DNA of 64,000 nucleotides from Apibacter mensalis (GCF_001418685.1 NZ_LIVM01000002.1:62001-126000); one strand, 5' to 3'; numbered from the stretch's first letter, positions 49,414 through 58,393 are shown. Translations and numbers: made by a program. The notes: generated by a model from the letters alone, not told the origin.

Positions 49414-49442
49414 TATTTTTAAGGGTATTTATATCATCAAAA

Positions 49443-50072
49443 TTATGGATTATTTTTTAGTTTTAAATTTTGTAAATGAACAAGCTTTTTCCAATCCAAA
49501 TAGCCAAAAATTGCTATAATAAATAGAAATATTGTCAAAATAGAATATAATATTAACCCTTTATGTATTAATAAAGGAACAGATATAAAATTACTTATAT
49601 TTAAAAAAATCCAATTATCCAGCTTTCTTTTTGCTAACAACCACATACCGGCCCAGGCAAACGCGCTGACTAATGAATCCAATACAGGAACATCTGAATT
49701 GGTGTATTTAGTAAGGAAAAAATATAAAAGTATCCATGAAAAGATCACTATAAAACACGCTATTAACCTATCTTTGGTAGTACATAAACTTACATGGTTT
49801 GTATTATTTTTTTTACTAGCCCATATAAACCATCCATATAAACTCATTACAAAATAATATCCCTGTAACAATATTTCTGCATATAAACGGATATCTAAAT
49901 AGATATACATGGTAACAAGAATATTAATTAATCCGCAAGGATACAACCAAACCTTATTATTTTTAGCGAGAAAAGCTTCAGCAACACCAAAAGCAACTCC
50001 TATAGCTTCAAGATATGAAATTTGATAAAATTGTTGTTTTAAAATTAACCACCATTCACTTATTGAAACCAT
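49443..50072 (-). CDS. pnuC: PnuC-type vitamin transporter
   Basis: A 209-residue integral membrane protein with seven predicted helices. VGVAEAFLAKNNKVWLYPCGL-like and IRLYAEILLQGYYFVMSLYGWFIW, together with the later LDSLVSAFAWAGMWLLAKRK, match the PnuC family (motif WxxW at the substrate site). The classical substrate is nicotinamide riboside; some Bacteroidota relatives carry thiamine or riboflavin. No TPP or FMN riboswitch was seen upstream, so nicotinamide riboside is the default guess. Confidence 0.92.
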   Translation of the reverse strand: MVSISEWWLILKQQFYQISYLEAIGVAFGVAEAFLAKNNKVWLYPCGLINILVTMYIYLDIRLYAEILLQGYYFVMSLYGWFIWASKKNNTNHVSLCTTKDRLIACFIVIFSWILLYFFLTKYTNSDVPVLDSLVSAFAWAGMWLLAKRKLDNWIFLNISNFISVPLLIHKGLILYSILTIFLFIIAIFGYLDWKKLVHLQNLKLKNNP

Positions 50073-50385
50073 ATAAACTCATTTATTTAAAAATTTAAAC
50101 TTTAACGATCTTATAATTTTATACGTCTTTAGTTTTTCACGATTTCAATATAATTTTCAAAATAATGTTCAACTATTTTTACAAAAATTAAGCATATTAA
50201 TCAATAGATAATATTTCTGAATTCGTATACTAATTTAATTTTTTACCTGCAAAGATATTAAAAAGTCTTACTTTAATTTGTATTCTTTTATGAATAACTA
50301 AAATGTAGATTATTTCAATAATTTTTATGGCAATAAATTTAATGTTTTTTAAGTTTTTAATTAGTAATATAATTCAAACAATAGT
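50073..50385. other. Intergenic region between divergent pnuC and phosphatase genes
   Basis: About 310 AT-rich bases. A minus-strand TATCTTTG at 50257-50250 could be a distant pnuC promoter with a 180-base leader. No hairpin, riboswitch or plus-strand promoter stands out. Confidence 0.4.
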
Positions 50386-51384
50386 ATGATAGCAAGTATG
50401 ACCCAAGAAAAAGGAAATTCAGATAATAATATGAACATTTTAAAAAGATGTAAAATTATACGTGAAAAGCATACGAAGTCAGCTTATTTAAATATTAATA
50501 TTTCAGGTGAGTGGAAATTATATTCTGGAGATTCAGTACAAACTATTAATACAGAAAAACCGATAGCTCAAGGTAAAGATTATGGAATCTATCCCTTATA
50601 TGTGCTACCATCCAAAAGAAGTTATTTTAAATTAGAAACTTCGGAAGGTTCGGCTATACTTGCAGAAACACATCTTCCTATGGAAGGGGGATATAATTTC
50701 AGAGATTTAGGAGGTTTAGAAGCTAAAAATGGAAAAAGAATAAAATGGGGTAAATTATTTAGAACTGATGATTTATACAATTTAACCCATGACGATTTAA
50801 CCTATTTATCCAGTATACCTGTTATTACTATCGTTGATTTTAGATCCAAAGAGGAATATAACGCCTTACCAGACAAAATTCCCGCAGGTGTTAAAAATCA
50901 TTATTATTTATGTATTGAGCCCGGACGTTTAAAAGAATTTGCTAAAAGTGTCCATACAAACAAAACTGATGTCATCAATGCGATGAAGCATTTATACAAA
51001 ATTTTAGTAACAGATGATAAATATATAAACGCATATAAAGAATTTTTCACTTATTTACAAGCTCAAGAAAAATTACCTATCCTTTTTCATTGTTCAGCCG
51101 GGAAAGACCGTACAGGTTTGGCAGCGGCATTGTTGCTTTATGCCCTGGATATTCCAAAGGAAACAATTATTAAGGATTATTTGGCATCCAATGATTATCT
51201 AATTGATAAATATCGTGCATTAATTGAACAAAATCCTTTCAATAAATATTTATATACTGTTATTCCTGAATATTTAGAAAGTGCTTTGAACGAAATTGAA
51301 AAAAATTATGGTACGGTTCATAACTTTCTTATACATAGAATGCATTTAAATACGGAAAAGTTAAAGCAGAATTTATTGTATTAA
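50386..51384 (+). CDS. Tyrosine/serine phosphatase-like protein (Y_phosphatase3)
   Basis: A 332-residue cytoplasmic protein. The P-loop HCSAGKDRTG has the catalytic Cys near residue 236 and the Arg six residues on. Upstream, YNFRDLGGLEAKNGKRIKWGKLFRTDDL is the family's N-terminal signature. Before it lie about 85 residues that look like a small beta-rich domain (SGEWKLYSGDSVQTIN). The family covers protein and phosphoinositide phosphatases. The start could be the Met at 50386, 50398 or 50431. It is a candidate counterpart of the tyrosine autokinase at 25042, but no genetic link supports that. Confidence 0.9.
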   Translation: MIASMTQEKGNSDNNMNILKRCKIIREKHTKSAYLNINISGEWKLYSGDSVQTINTEKPIAQGKDYGIYPLYVLPSKRSYFKLETSEGSAILAETHLPMEGGYNFRDLGGLEAKNGKRIKWGKLFRTDDLYNLTHDDLTYLSSIPVITIVDFRSKEEYNALPDKIPAGVKNHYYLCIEPGRLKEFAKSVHTNKTDVINAMKHLYKILVTDDKYINAYKEFFTYLQAQEKLPILFHCSAGKDRTGLAAALLLYALDIPKETIIKDYLASNDYLIDKYRALIEQNPFNKYLYTVIPEYLESALNEIEKNYGTVHNFLIHRMHLNTEKLKQNLLY

Positions 51385-51453
51385 TTTTTTAGCATTTTAA
51401 TTAAAATTAATTGATAATTTAGAGCATTTTTTCGTAAAAACAGTGTGGGCAGA

Positions 51454-51476
51454 TAAGTAAATAAATTATTTACTTA
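51454..51476. repeat. Perfect 23-base palindrome between convergent genes
   Basis: Two 11-base arms (TAAGTAAATAA and its complement) around a central A, between the phosphatase and the P-type ATPase stops. There is no long T run on either side, so it may be a weak bidirectional terminator or a protein site. Confidence 0.6.
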
Positions 51477-51520
51477 CCTGTTCTTAGCTATGTAAATATT
51501 TATTTTTAATTGTGAAGTTA

Positions 51521-53506
51521 CTATTTACCCAAGTTGGATTTTTGCAGTCGAACTGCATTTAATATAGCTAAAAGAGCTACCCCCACATCTGCAAATACGG
51601 CCTCCAATAAATGGATATTACCAAATATGCCTAAAATCATAATAATAATTTTGATTCCAAAAGCTAAAAACACATTCTGCCATACCACATATTTAGTTGC
51701 TTTTCCTATTTTAACAGCAATTGGTATTTTAGAGATTTGATCATCTTGGATGATCACGTCAGCCACTTCGATCGTTGCATCACTACCAAGCCCTCCCATA
51801 GCTATACCTACATCACTTAATGCAATAACCGGTGCATCATTAAATCCATCACCTACAAAAGCTACTTTTTCGGTAATAGAGGATTTTATTTCTTTCATTT
51901 TAGAGACTTTATCTTCAGGTAAAAGCTCACCATAGGCATGTTCAATCCCTAAATCTTTTGCTACTTTTTGTACGATTGAACTTTTATCACCGCTAAGAAC
52001 TGTTAAACCTATACCTAATTCATGCATACTTTTAATATCTTCTTTAGCTCCTGATTTGATTTGATCTGCTATTACCAAATACCCGGCAAATTTATGGTTT
52101 ACTGCAACTAAAACTACCGTATTAATTATCTCCTTACTATTACTAGGATAAGAAATTCCATAAGCTTCCAGTAATTTAAAATTACCAACTAATATTTCAT
52201 TACCCTCAATTTCCACTTTTATACCTTTACCCGGGAAGTCTTCCATGGTAGTAATTTTAGTTACATCCGGCTTACAGCCAACATATTCAAGAATAGCAGC
52301 AGCAATGGGATGATTACTATGAGATTCTGCCATATTTATCCATTGTAAAACTTGAGTTTGTTCAAAACCCGGTTCAATGTGTACGGTCTCAACAGAAAAA
52401 TTTCCTTTTGTTAAAGTACCTGTTTTATCGAACACAACTTGCTTAACATCTGCCAAAATATCCAGGAAGTTGGATCCTTTAACCAAAATCCCATTTCTGG
52501 AAGCTAAACCTATACCTCCGAAATATCCTAAAGGTATTGAAATTACTAAGGCACAAGGACAGGAAATAACTAAAAATATTAATGAACGATACAACCAGGT
52601 TTCATATACATAATTCGTGACAAAAAAATACGGAAGTATAAATACCATTAAAGCTATAAAGAAAACGAAAGGAGTATAAATCTTAGCAAATTTTCTGATA
52701 AATAACTCAGTTTTTGCTTTTTGACCGGTAGCGTTTTGAACTAAATCTAATATTTTGGATAATTTACTATCGGAATAGGGTGTGGTAACTTTTACAATGG
52801 AAGAAGTAGTTAGATTAATCATTCCCGCTAATATAGTTTCTCCTTTTTCCTTAATTTGAGGGGCACTTTCTCCGGTTAGTGCCGAGGTATTGAAAGTAGC
52901 TGAACTAGAAAGTAACTCTCCATCCAAAGCTACTTTATCTCCCGGTTTTAACTGAATTATTTCTCCTACTTGTACATCATTAGCTTTCACAACTCTAACC
53001 GTTTGATTTTCTATTACTGTGGCTTCATCAGGTCTTTGATCCAATAAAGCGTTAATATTACTTTTTGCTTTAGCCACCGCTAACGATTGCAAATTTTCTC
53101 CTATGGAATAAAAAAGCATCACTGCTACCGCTTCCGGAAATTCACCTATATAAAAAGCACCTACCGATGCTAAAAATATCAAAGATAGTTCATTAAAAAA
53201 ATCCTTATGCTTAAACTCTTCCAACATTTCTTTAAACACGGGATATCCCACAGGTAAGTATGCTAAAATATACCCTCCAAGTCTTAGCCAAGATTTAAAA
53301 AATGAAGTATGCGAATAATCTAAAATAAGAGCGATAGCCAACAGAACTGAACAGATTATAGCCGGTAAAAATAATTGATAAATATTTATATTGAAGTCGA
53401 TTTTATGATCATGAGTATGTTCATGATTGGTTTGATAGTTATCATGGGAGTGATTCTTTTTATTATCGTCATCATTACAGGCACAACCGGGTTTATAATT
53501 AGACAT
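51521..53506 (-). CDS. zntA: Heavy-metal P1B-type ATPase (zinc/cadmium exporter type)
   Basis: A 661-residue transporter. The membrane motif SCPCALVISIPLGYFGG carries the CPC triad of P1B pumps. The phosphorylated Asp is at residue 360 in DKTGTLTKG, followed by the HP motif SHNHPIAAAI-like (ESHSNHPIA) and GDGFNDAPVIALSDVGIAMGG. The last helix holds ADVGVALLAILNAVRL, whose Asp typifies Zn2+/Cd2+/Pb2+ pumps (P1B-2). The N-terminus has no HMA domain but a Cys/His/Asp-rich stretch of about 35 residues with eight His, a likely metal-binding tail. Promoter box at 53533-53540. Confidence 0.94.
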   Translation of the reverse strand: MSNYKPGCACNDDDNKKNHSHDNYQTNHEHTHDHKIDFNINIYQLFLPAIICSVLLAIALILDYSHTSFFKSWLRLGGYILAYLPVGYPVFKEMLEEFKHKDFFNELSLIFLASVGAFYIGEFPEAVAVMLFYSIGENLQSLAVAKAKSNINALLDQRPDEATVIENQTVRVVKANDVQVGEIIQLKPGDKVALDGELLSSSATFNTSALTGESAPQIKEKGETILAGMINLTTSSIVKVTTPYSDSKLSKILDLVQNATGQKAKTELFIRKFAKIYTPFVFFIALMVFILPYFFVTNYVYETWLYRSLIFLVISCPCALVISIPLGYFGGIGLASRNGILVKGSNFLDILADVKQVVFDKTGTLTKGNFSVETVHIEPGFEQTQVLQWINMAESHSNHPIAAAILEYVGCKPDVTKITTMEDFPGKGIKVEIEGNEILVGNFKLLEAYGISYPSNSKEIINTVVLVAVNHKFAGYLVIADQIKSGAKEDIKSMHELGIGLTVLSGDKSSIVQKVAKDLGIEHAYGELLPEDKVSKMKEIKSSITEKVAFVGDGFNDAPVIALSDVGIAMGGLGSDATIEVADVIIQDDQISKIPIAVKIGKATKYVVWQNVFLAFGIKIIIMILGIFGNIHLLEAVFADVGVALLAILNAVRLQKSNLGK

Positions 53507-53532
53507 AATTATCTATTTTTTTAATTATATAA

Positions 53533-53540
53533 CAAAAATA
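53533..53540 (-). promoter_or_regulatory. Candidate -7 promoter element of zntA
   Basis: Minus-strand TATTTTTG, matching TAnnTTTG, 26 bases before the start codon. A TTTG at 53569-53566 is 25 bases upstream, longer than usual. MerR-type promoters have long spacers, but no clear dyad is seen. Confidence 0.4.
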
Positions 53541-53803
53541 ATTCCTCTATGGTGTAATTTGGTTGCAAAGTCATAGATAAATCATATTACTTAAAATTAC
53601 AATCCAGTAAACAATAAGTCTTTAAAAAATTTAAGTTCCTAGTTCATGATTACTTTTTAATAAAAATACTCTTTAATTTTATATGTATATTAATTTTTTT
53701 GATAAGAACTTCTTAAAACAAAAAAATATCTAAAAACATTAAGAGTAAAATATCCAACTACTCAAACTTTACTATACTGATGATCTTTGAGTATATTTTT
53801 TCA

Positions 53804-53811
53804 TAAATTTG
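53804..53811 (+). promoter_or_regulatory. Candidate -7 promoter element of the thioesterase-isochorismate synthase pair
   Basis: TAAATTTG matches TAnnTTTG, 22 bases before the start at 53834. Confidence 0.45.
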
Positions 53812-53833
53812 TATAAGCTTCAAATAGTTTAAA

Positions 53834-54271
53834 ATGGATAAAGCAAGAATTTTAGCCACGTTGAATGAATCTTCACCTAATACCCTGATAGAAACTTTAG
53901 GAATCGTATATACGGACTTTACCGGAGATACACTTACTGCAGAAATGGAAGTAAAATCCCATGTATATCAACCCTTAGGATTTTTACATGGTGGTGCTTC
54001 TTTAGCCCTTGCAGAAACAGTAGGTTCTGTTTTATCTATTACAACAATTAATTCTTCAGATTATTATGTTTTCGGAACACAAGTAAACGGATATCATCTA
54101 AAATCAGTTAAAAACGGAAAAATCTCTGCTACAGCAAAATTTATTAATAAAGGAAATACCACACATGTTGTTGAAATTAATCTCTTTTGTACAGATGAAA
54201 ATGGAAATATTTTTAAGAATTGCTATGTTACCATGACCAACCGTATAGTTCCAAAAAATAATTTTGAGTAA
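53834..54271 (+). CDS. menI: Hotdog-fold acyl-CoA thioesterase (likely DHNA-CoA thioesterase)
   Basis: A 145-residue PaaI/MenI-type protein. The catalytic motif FLHGGASLALAETVGSVLS is at about residues 49-67 with the conserved Glu. A run NGYHLKSVKNGKISATAKFINKG follows, as in the family. It lies directly before an isochorismate synthase gene and its stop overlaps that start by one base (TAATG), so they are coupled. This context points to 1,4-dihydroxy-2-naphthoyl-CoA hydrolysis in menaquinone synthesis, though a phenylacetyl-CoA type thioesterase is possible. Confidence 0.88.
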   Translation: MDKARILATLNESSPNTLIETLGIVYTDFTGDTLTAEMEVKSHVYQPLGFLHGGASLALAETVGSVLSITTINSSDYYVFGTQVNGYHLKSVKNGKISATAKFINKGNTTHVVEINLFCTDENGNIFKNCYVTMTNRIVPKNNFE

Positions 54272-55278
54272 TGATCGTCTCAGAAACGGTAAAAAAATGT
54301 ATAAAAAAAGATATACCTTTTGCTTTTATACGATTGCCTAAGGATAAAAAAATATACTTAATTAAAGAAGATAAAAACGGAATATACACCTATTCTTTTC
54401 AATCTTTTGATGATTCAAAAAAATATACTTTACAATTTTCAGAATTTATTGAGGTTAAAGATATTACTACATTGAATGATTTAATAATCCCTCTTTCAAA
54501 AAATGAAAATACACGGGTTATTTCAGAAAATGAATATTTAAGTCTTCTCAAAAAAACCATCCATTATATTTACCAAAAAAAAACAGATAAAATCGTTATT
54601 TCACGTGAAAAATGGATTGATAAAGATACGATTAATCCTCTCCAATCGTTTGGCTTTCTATGCAAACGATACCCCACTTCCTTTTGTCATATAAGTTATT
54701 GGAATCAAAATGAGATTTGGATGGGAGCTACACCGGAAATTTTGGGTTCTTATGAAAATACCTTATTTACAACTATGGCACTTGCCGGAACTTTACCGGA
54801 TGTAGATTCAATTCCATGGGAAAATAAAGAAATAGAAGAGCAAAAATATGTTACGGATTATATTGGTGAAAAAATTAAGACGTACGCTTCTAAATTTACT
54901 ATTAATGGTCCCGAAACACTTCATTTAGGGCACGTTAAACATTTAATAACCTATCTGACAGCGGAATTAAAAAACTCTAATTTACTAACCGAATTGATAA
55001 CGTCTTTACATCCTACTCCTGCTGTTTGTGGTATTCCATTGGAAAAAAGTAGAAATTACATTTTGAGCAATGAAGGTTATAATCGTGGTTTTTATGCCGG
55101 ATACATAGGCTTGGAAACTACAGAATACAAAAAGTATTTTGTTAATTTACGATGTGCTCAACTTTATAATAATGGGGCTTTACTCTATGTGGGAGGCGGT
55201 ATAACAGCACAAAGCAATCCGAAAAAAGAATGGATGGAAACTGAATTAAAGGCTAAATTTATTGGAGAAAGTCTTTGA
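54271..55278 (+). CDS. menF: Isochorismate synthase (chorismate-binding family)
   Basis: A 335-residue enzyme turning chorismate into isochorismate, the first step to menaquinone (or to catechol siderophores). The C-terminal chorismate-binding domain shows WMGATPEIL, TMALAGTLP, EEQKYVTDYI, SLHPTPAVCGIPLEKSRNYI, and NRGFYAGYIGLE with catalytic acidic residues, and ends with LYVGGGITAQSNPKKEW. It is shorter than E. coli MenF (431) because the N-terminal part is reduced, which is usual in Bacteroidota. The rest of the men genes are not in this window. Confidence 0.92.
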   Translation: MIVSETVKKCIKKDIPFAFIRLPKDKKIYLIKEDKNGIYTYSFQSFDDSKKYTLQFSEFIEVKDITTLNDLIIPLSKNENTRVISENEYLSLLKKTIHYIYQKKTDKIVISREKWIDKDTINPLQSFGFLCKRYPTSFCHISYWNQNEIWMGATPEILGSYENTLFTTMALAGTLPDVDSIPWENKEIEEQKYVTDYIGEKIKTYASKFTINGPETLHLGHVKHLITYLTAELKNSNLLTELITSLHPTPAVCGIPLEKSRNYILSNEGYNRGFYAGYIGLETTEYKKYFVNLRCAQLYNNGALLYVGGGITAQSNPKKEWMETELKAKFIGESL

Positions 55279-55444
55279 TTAACATTTTTAACTTAGTCGA
55301 ACAGGTTGAATTAATTTTTATCTATTATTTTATTTTTATATTGATAATTTTTCTTTACTGTATTTTTTATAAAGTTATTACTTGCTACTGCATCTCCGTA
55401 AATGTTTTTACCTTATAATTAATAAATAATTGACGCTTTTAAAT

Positions 55445-56110
55445 TTATTTCAGACACTTTTTAACTAAAAGTTTTTCAGCAATAAGATTACTTAATACTT
55501 CCGTTCTATTCTGACCAACAATCAAAACAGTAACACTTCCATCAAATTCTTCTACCGATTCTATCTGAAACTTGATTCCTAAATTAAAATTTTTAGAATT
55601 CAAATATTTTAAAAACTCCTTAGAACTGTGAATTATCGCGGATAATTCAACAATTTCTCCAATCTTGTATTCATTCAACTTTTTAAAACGAACCCATTCA
55701 ATATTTCCTTGTTTATCCGGTATAGGTGAGCCGTGAGGATCAAGCTTCGGAAAATCTAACAATTCGTCCATTTTATTAAAAAACTTTTCAGAATGTATAT
55801 GTTCGATTTGTTCGGCAACCTCATGGACATCTTCCCAATTAAAACCCATTTTTTCAACCAGATACATTTCTGTCAAACGATGCTTTCTAAGAATTAATGC
55901 TGCTTCTTTTTTTCCTTTTTCCGTCAGCCTAATTGGTTTATAGCTTTGATAGTATACCAATCCTTTTTTTAAAAACTTTTTCATCATGCTGTTAACCGTA
56001 GGCATTTTGATATCTAAGGATTGACTTAATGACAAAGTAGATACTTCTCCCTTTTCGTCAGACAGATTATATAAGGCTTTAAGATAATTTTCTTCTATAG
56101 ATGAGAACAT
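55445..56110 (-). CDS. DtxR/MntR-type metal-dependent transcriptional repressor
   Basis: A 221-residue regulator. The N-terminal winged helix-turn-helix (SSIEENYLKALYNLSDEKGEVSTLSL to GLVYYQSYKPIRLTEKGKK) covers residues 3-70. The dimerisation/metal domain has KHRLTEMYLVEKMGFNWEDVHEVAEQIEHIHSE with the usual Glu/His ligands, and a C-terminal SH3-like FeoA-type domain of about 75 residues follows. Members bind Fe(II) or Mn(II) and repress metal-uptake genes. It is divergent from a TonB-dependent receptor gene whose promoter carries a palindrome (56187-56202), its likely target. Confidence 0.92.
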   Translation of the reverse strand: MFSSIEENYLKALYNLSDEKGEVSTLSLSQSLDIKMPTVNSMMKKFLKKGLVYYQSYKPIRLTEKGKKEAALILRKHRLTEMYLVEKMGFNWEDVHEVAEQIEHIHSEKFFNKMDELLDFPKLDPHGSPIPDKQGNIEWVRFKKLNEYKIGEIVELSAIIHSSKEFLKYLNSKNFNLGIKFQIESVEEFDGSVTVLIVGQNRTEVLSNLIAEKLLVKKCLK

Positions 56111-56160
56111 TTACAAATATATTAAATTATTAATTTTTTTAAATCAAATAATCAACTTTT

Positions 56161-56168
56161 CAAAAATA
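56161..56168 (-). promoter_or_regulatory. Candidate -7 promoter element of the DtxR-type gene
   Basis: Minus-strand TATTTTTG, matching TAnnTTTG, 50 bases before the start codon. A second match (TATATTTG, 56121-56114) lies only 3 bases before the start and would give a nearly leaderless message. Confidence 0.35.
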
Positions 56169-56186
56169 CAACAGTCAAATAAATTT

Positions 56187-56202
56187 ATTAGAATACTCTA
56201 AT
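56187..56202. promoter_or_regulatory. Candidate operator palindrome for the DtxR-type repressor
   Basis: ATTAGA, four bases, then TCTAAT: a perfect 6-bp inverted repeat ending 4 bases before the -7 box of the receptor gene, so a bound repressor would block polymerase. It lies inside the intergenic region shared with the repressor gene, 77 bases upstream of its start. The match to a DtxR/MntR site is by position and symmetry, not by a known consensus for this species. Confidence 0.45.
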
Positions 56203-56206
56203 TTTT

Positions 56207-56214
56207 TATATTTG
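56207..56214 (+). promoter_or_regulatory. Candidate -7 promoter element of the TonB-dependent receptor gene
   Basis: TATATTTG matches TAnnTTTG, 19 bases before the start codon at 56234. Confidence 0.5.
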
Positions 56215-56233
56215 TGAGTCTAAATTAATAATT

Positions 56234-58273
56234 ATGAAAAGAGATTTAACTGCACTTTTTGTATTATCCCTTTGCTCATTATATTCCCAAGAGGTAAAAG
56301 ATTCATTTGAAAATAACAAGGAAAAACATATAGATGATATAGTCATTACGGGAACTTTAAAGGAAGTAAGAAAATCTGACAGTACGGTACCGGTAGAAAT
56401 TATTACGCCGAAATTTTTCCAGAAGAACCCTACTCCTAGTCTTTTTGATGCTGTCGGAATGATTAATGGAGTTAAACCTCAACTCAATTGCAGTGTTTGT
56501 AATACAGGAGATATACATATTAATGGTATGGAAGGTCCTTACACCATGATATTAATAGATGGAATGCCCATCGTTAGCGGATTAGCTACTGTTTACGGAC
56601 TTAGTGGTATTCCCAATAGTCTGGTGGAAAGAATTGAAGTAGTTAAAGGTCCTGCTTCTTCTTTATACGGTTCGGAAGCCATGGGAGGAATTATAAACGT
56701 AATTACTAAAAATCCGCAAAAAGCTCCTAAATTTGCAGCAGATATTTTCAGTACAAGCTGGGGAGAGCTTAGTACAGATTTATCTTTTAAATTTAATGCC
56801 GGTAAAAAAGCAGCCGGCTTGCTGGGTATTAATCATTTTTATTATGATAATCCTATGGATGCCAATCACGATGGATTTACTGACTTAACCTTACAAAACA
56901 GAATATCGGTTTTTAATAAATGGAGCTTTAAAAGAAAGGATAACAGAATAGCTAGTTTAGGTTTACGATGGGTAAATGAAGATCGCTGGGGAGGAGAAAT
57001 GAAATGGAATAAAAAATATCGGGGAAGCGATCAGATTTATGGAGAAAGTATATATACGAAACGTGCAGAAATAATCGGGCTTTACCAATTACCTCTCTCA
57101 GAAAAAATTTTTACACAATTTTCTTATAATTGGCATAATCAAAATTCATGGTATGGAGAAACTCCCTTCATGGCAACCCAACAAGTTGCATTTATCCAAA
57201 GTTACTGGGATAGGACTATAAAAAATCATAATCTTTTAGCAGGAGCATCTTTCAGATATACTTATTTCGATGATAATACACCTGCAACCTCTTCTGCCGA
57301 CGGTTTGAAAAACAAACCAGCTGAAACTCCTTTACCGGGATTATTTTTACAAGATGAATGGACCATTAATGACAAAAACAAACTCTTGATAGGTTACAGA
57401 TACGATAACGATAAACATCATGGAAATGTGCATTCTCCTAGAATAGCCTACAAATTTACATTGAATCATTATAATTCTTTTAGAGCCAGTTTGGGTACTG
57501 GTTTTAGAGTTGTAAATATATTTACTGAAGATCATTCTGCTCTTACAGGAGCCAGAGATGTGGTCATATTGAATTCTTTGAAGCCGGAACGGTCCTATAA
57601 CGGAAATTTAAATTATGTCAAAAAAATTATGTCAAAAAATCTGAATGTAAATCTCGATGTTACCGGATTTTATTCTTATTTCACCAATAAAATCATTGGA
57701 GACTTTGACTCTAATCCAACTAAAATCATTTATGATAATTTAAACGGACATGCAGTTTCTCAAGGAATATCATTAAATACAGAATGGTTTTTCTTAGTTC
57801 CATTTAAAATTATAGCAGGTATTACTTATATGAATGTTTACACCAAAGAGAAAAATGATTTTAGGAACTATTTCAGAATTGAACAGCTTTACGCTCCCAA
57901 ATGGTCCGGAACATTCGTCATGACCTATACCTTCCCTCAAAACTTTATTTTGGATTTTTCCGGACAATGGAATGGAAAAATGAGATTACCTATTGAACCT
58001 AATGATTTTAGAAATGAGTATTCACCGTGGTATTGTATAGCAAATATCCAATTAACCAAAAAATTCGATAATGGAATGGAAATTTATGGAGGAATTAAAA
58101 ATTTATTTAATTTTACCCCTAAAAATCCTATCATGCGCCCATTTGATCCGTTTAATAAAGACGTAGATAATCCGGTTACCAATTCTAATGGTTATACTTT
58201 CGACACTTCTTACAATTATGCTTCGTTACAAAAATTAAGAGGTTTCATAGGTATAAGATATAACTTTTTTTGA
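56234..58273 (+). CDS. TonB-dependent outer-membrane receptor
   Basis: A 679-residue receptor. A short signal peptide (LTALFVLSLCSLYSQ) is followed by a TonB-box-like region DDIVITGTLKE, then the plug domain (about 40-155) with DIHINGMEGPYTMILIDGMPIVSG and RIEVVKGPASSLYGSEAMGGIINVI. The 22-strand barrel ends with the aromatic strand FIGIRYNFF. The plug carries a CxxC (Cys86 and Cys89, in LNCSVCNTGD). No carboxypeptidase-like N-terminal domain, so it is not SusC-like. It imports a metal chelate, heme, cobalamin or free metal; the DtxR/MntR-type gene next door favours a metal substrate. It is monocistronic. Confidence 0.93.
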   Translation: MKRDLTALFVLSLCSLYSQEVKDSFENNKEKHIDDIVITGTLKEVRKSDSTVPVEIITPKFFQKNPTPSLFDAVGMINGVKPQLNCSVCNTGDIHINGMEGPYTMILIDGMPIVSGLATVYGLSGIPNSLVERIEVVKGPASSLYGSEAMGGIINVITKNPQKAPKFAADIFSTSWGELSTDLSFKFNAGKKAAGLLGINHFYYDNPMDANHDGFTDLTLQNRISVFNKWSFKRKDNRIASLGLRWVNEDRWGGEMKWNKKYRGSDQIYGESIYTKRAEIIGLYQLPLSEKIFTQFSYNWHNQNSWYGETPFMATQQVAFIQSYWDRTIKNHNLLAGASFRYTYFDDNTPATSSADGLKNKPAETPLPGLFLQDEWTINDKNKLLIGYRYDNDKHHGNVHSPRIAYKFTLNHYNSFRASLGTGFRVVNIFTEDHSALTGARDVVILNSLKPERSYNGNLNYVKKIMSKNLNVNLDVTGFYSYFTNKIIGDFDSNPTKIIYDNLNGHAVSQGISLNTEWFFLVPFKIIAGITYMNVYTKEKNDFRNYFRIEQLYAPKWSGTFVMTYTFPQNFILDFSGQWNGKMRLPIEPNDFRNEYSPWYCIANIQLTKKFDNGMEIYGGIKNLFNFTPKNPIMRPFDPFNKDVDNPVTNSNGYTFDTSYNYASLQKLRGFIGIRYNFF

Positions 58274-58393
58274 TTATTTTTAAAATTATAAAAAAGGTAA
58301 ATTTCACATGAAATTGATTACTTGTATAATAAATTAAAATAGGAAGATTGTATTAATTTTTATGCTAAATTAGCACTCTCATAAAGAATAACT

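Larger units (their letters stand above)
53507..53833. other. Intergenic region between divergent zntA and menaquinone-type genes
   Basis: About 330 AT-rich bases holding the two promoter boxes at 53533-53540 and 53804-53811. The centre shows no gene, hairpin or repeat. Confidence 0.45.

Noticed and set aside
50073-50385. A TPP or other riboswitch upstream of pnuC
   Set aside because: No conserved aptamer core was seen on the minus strand.
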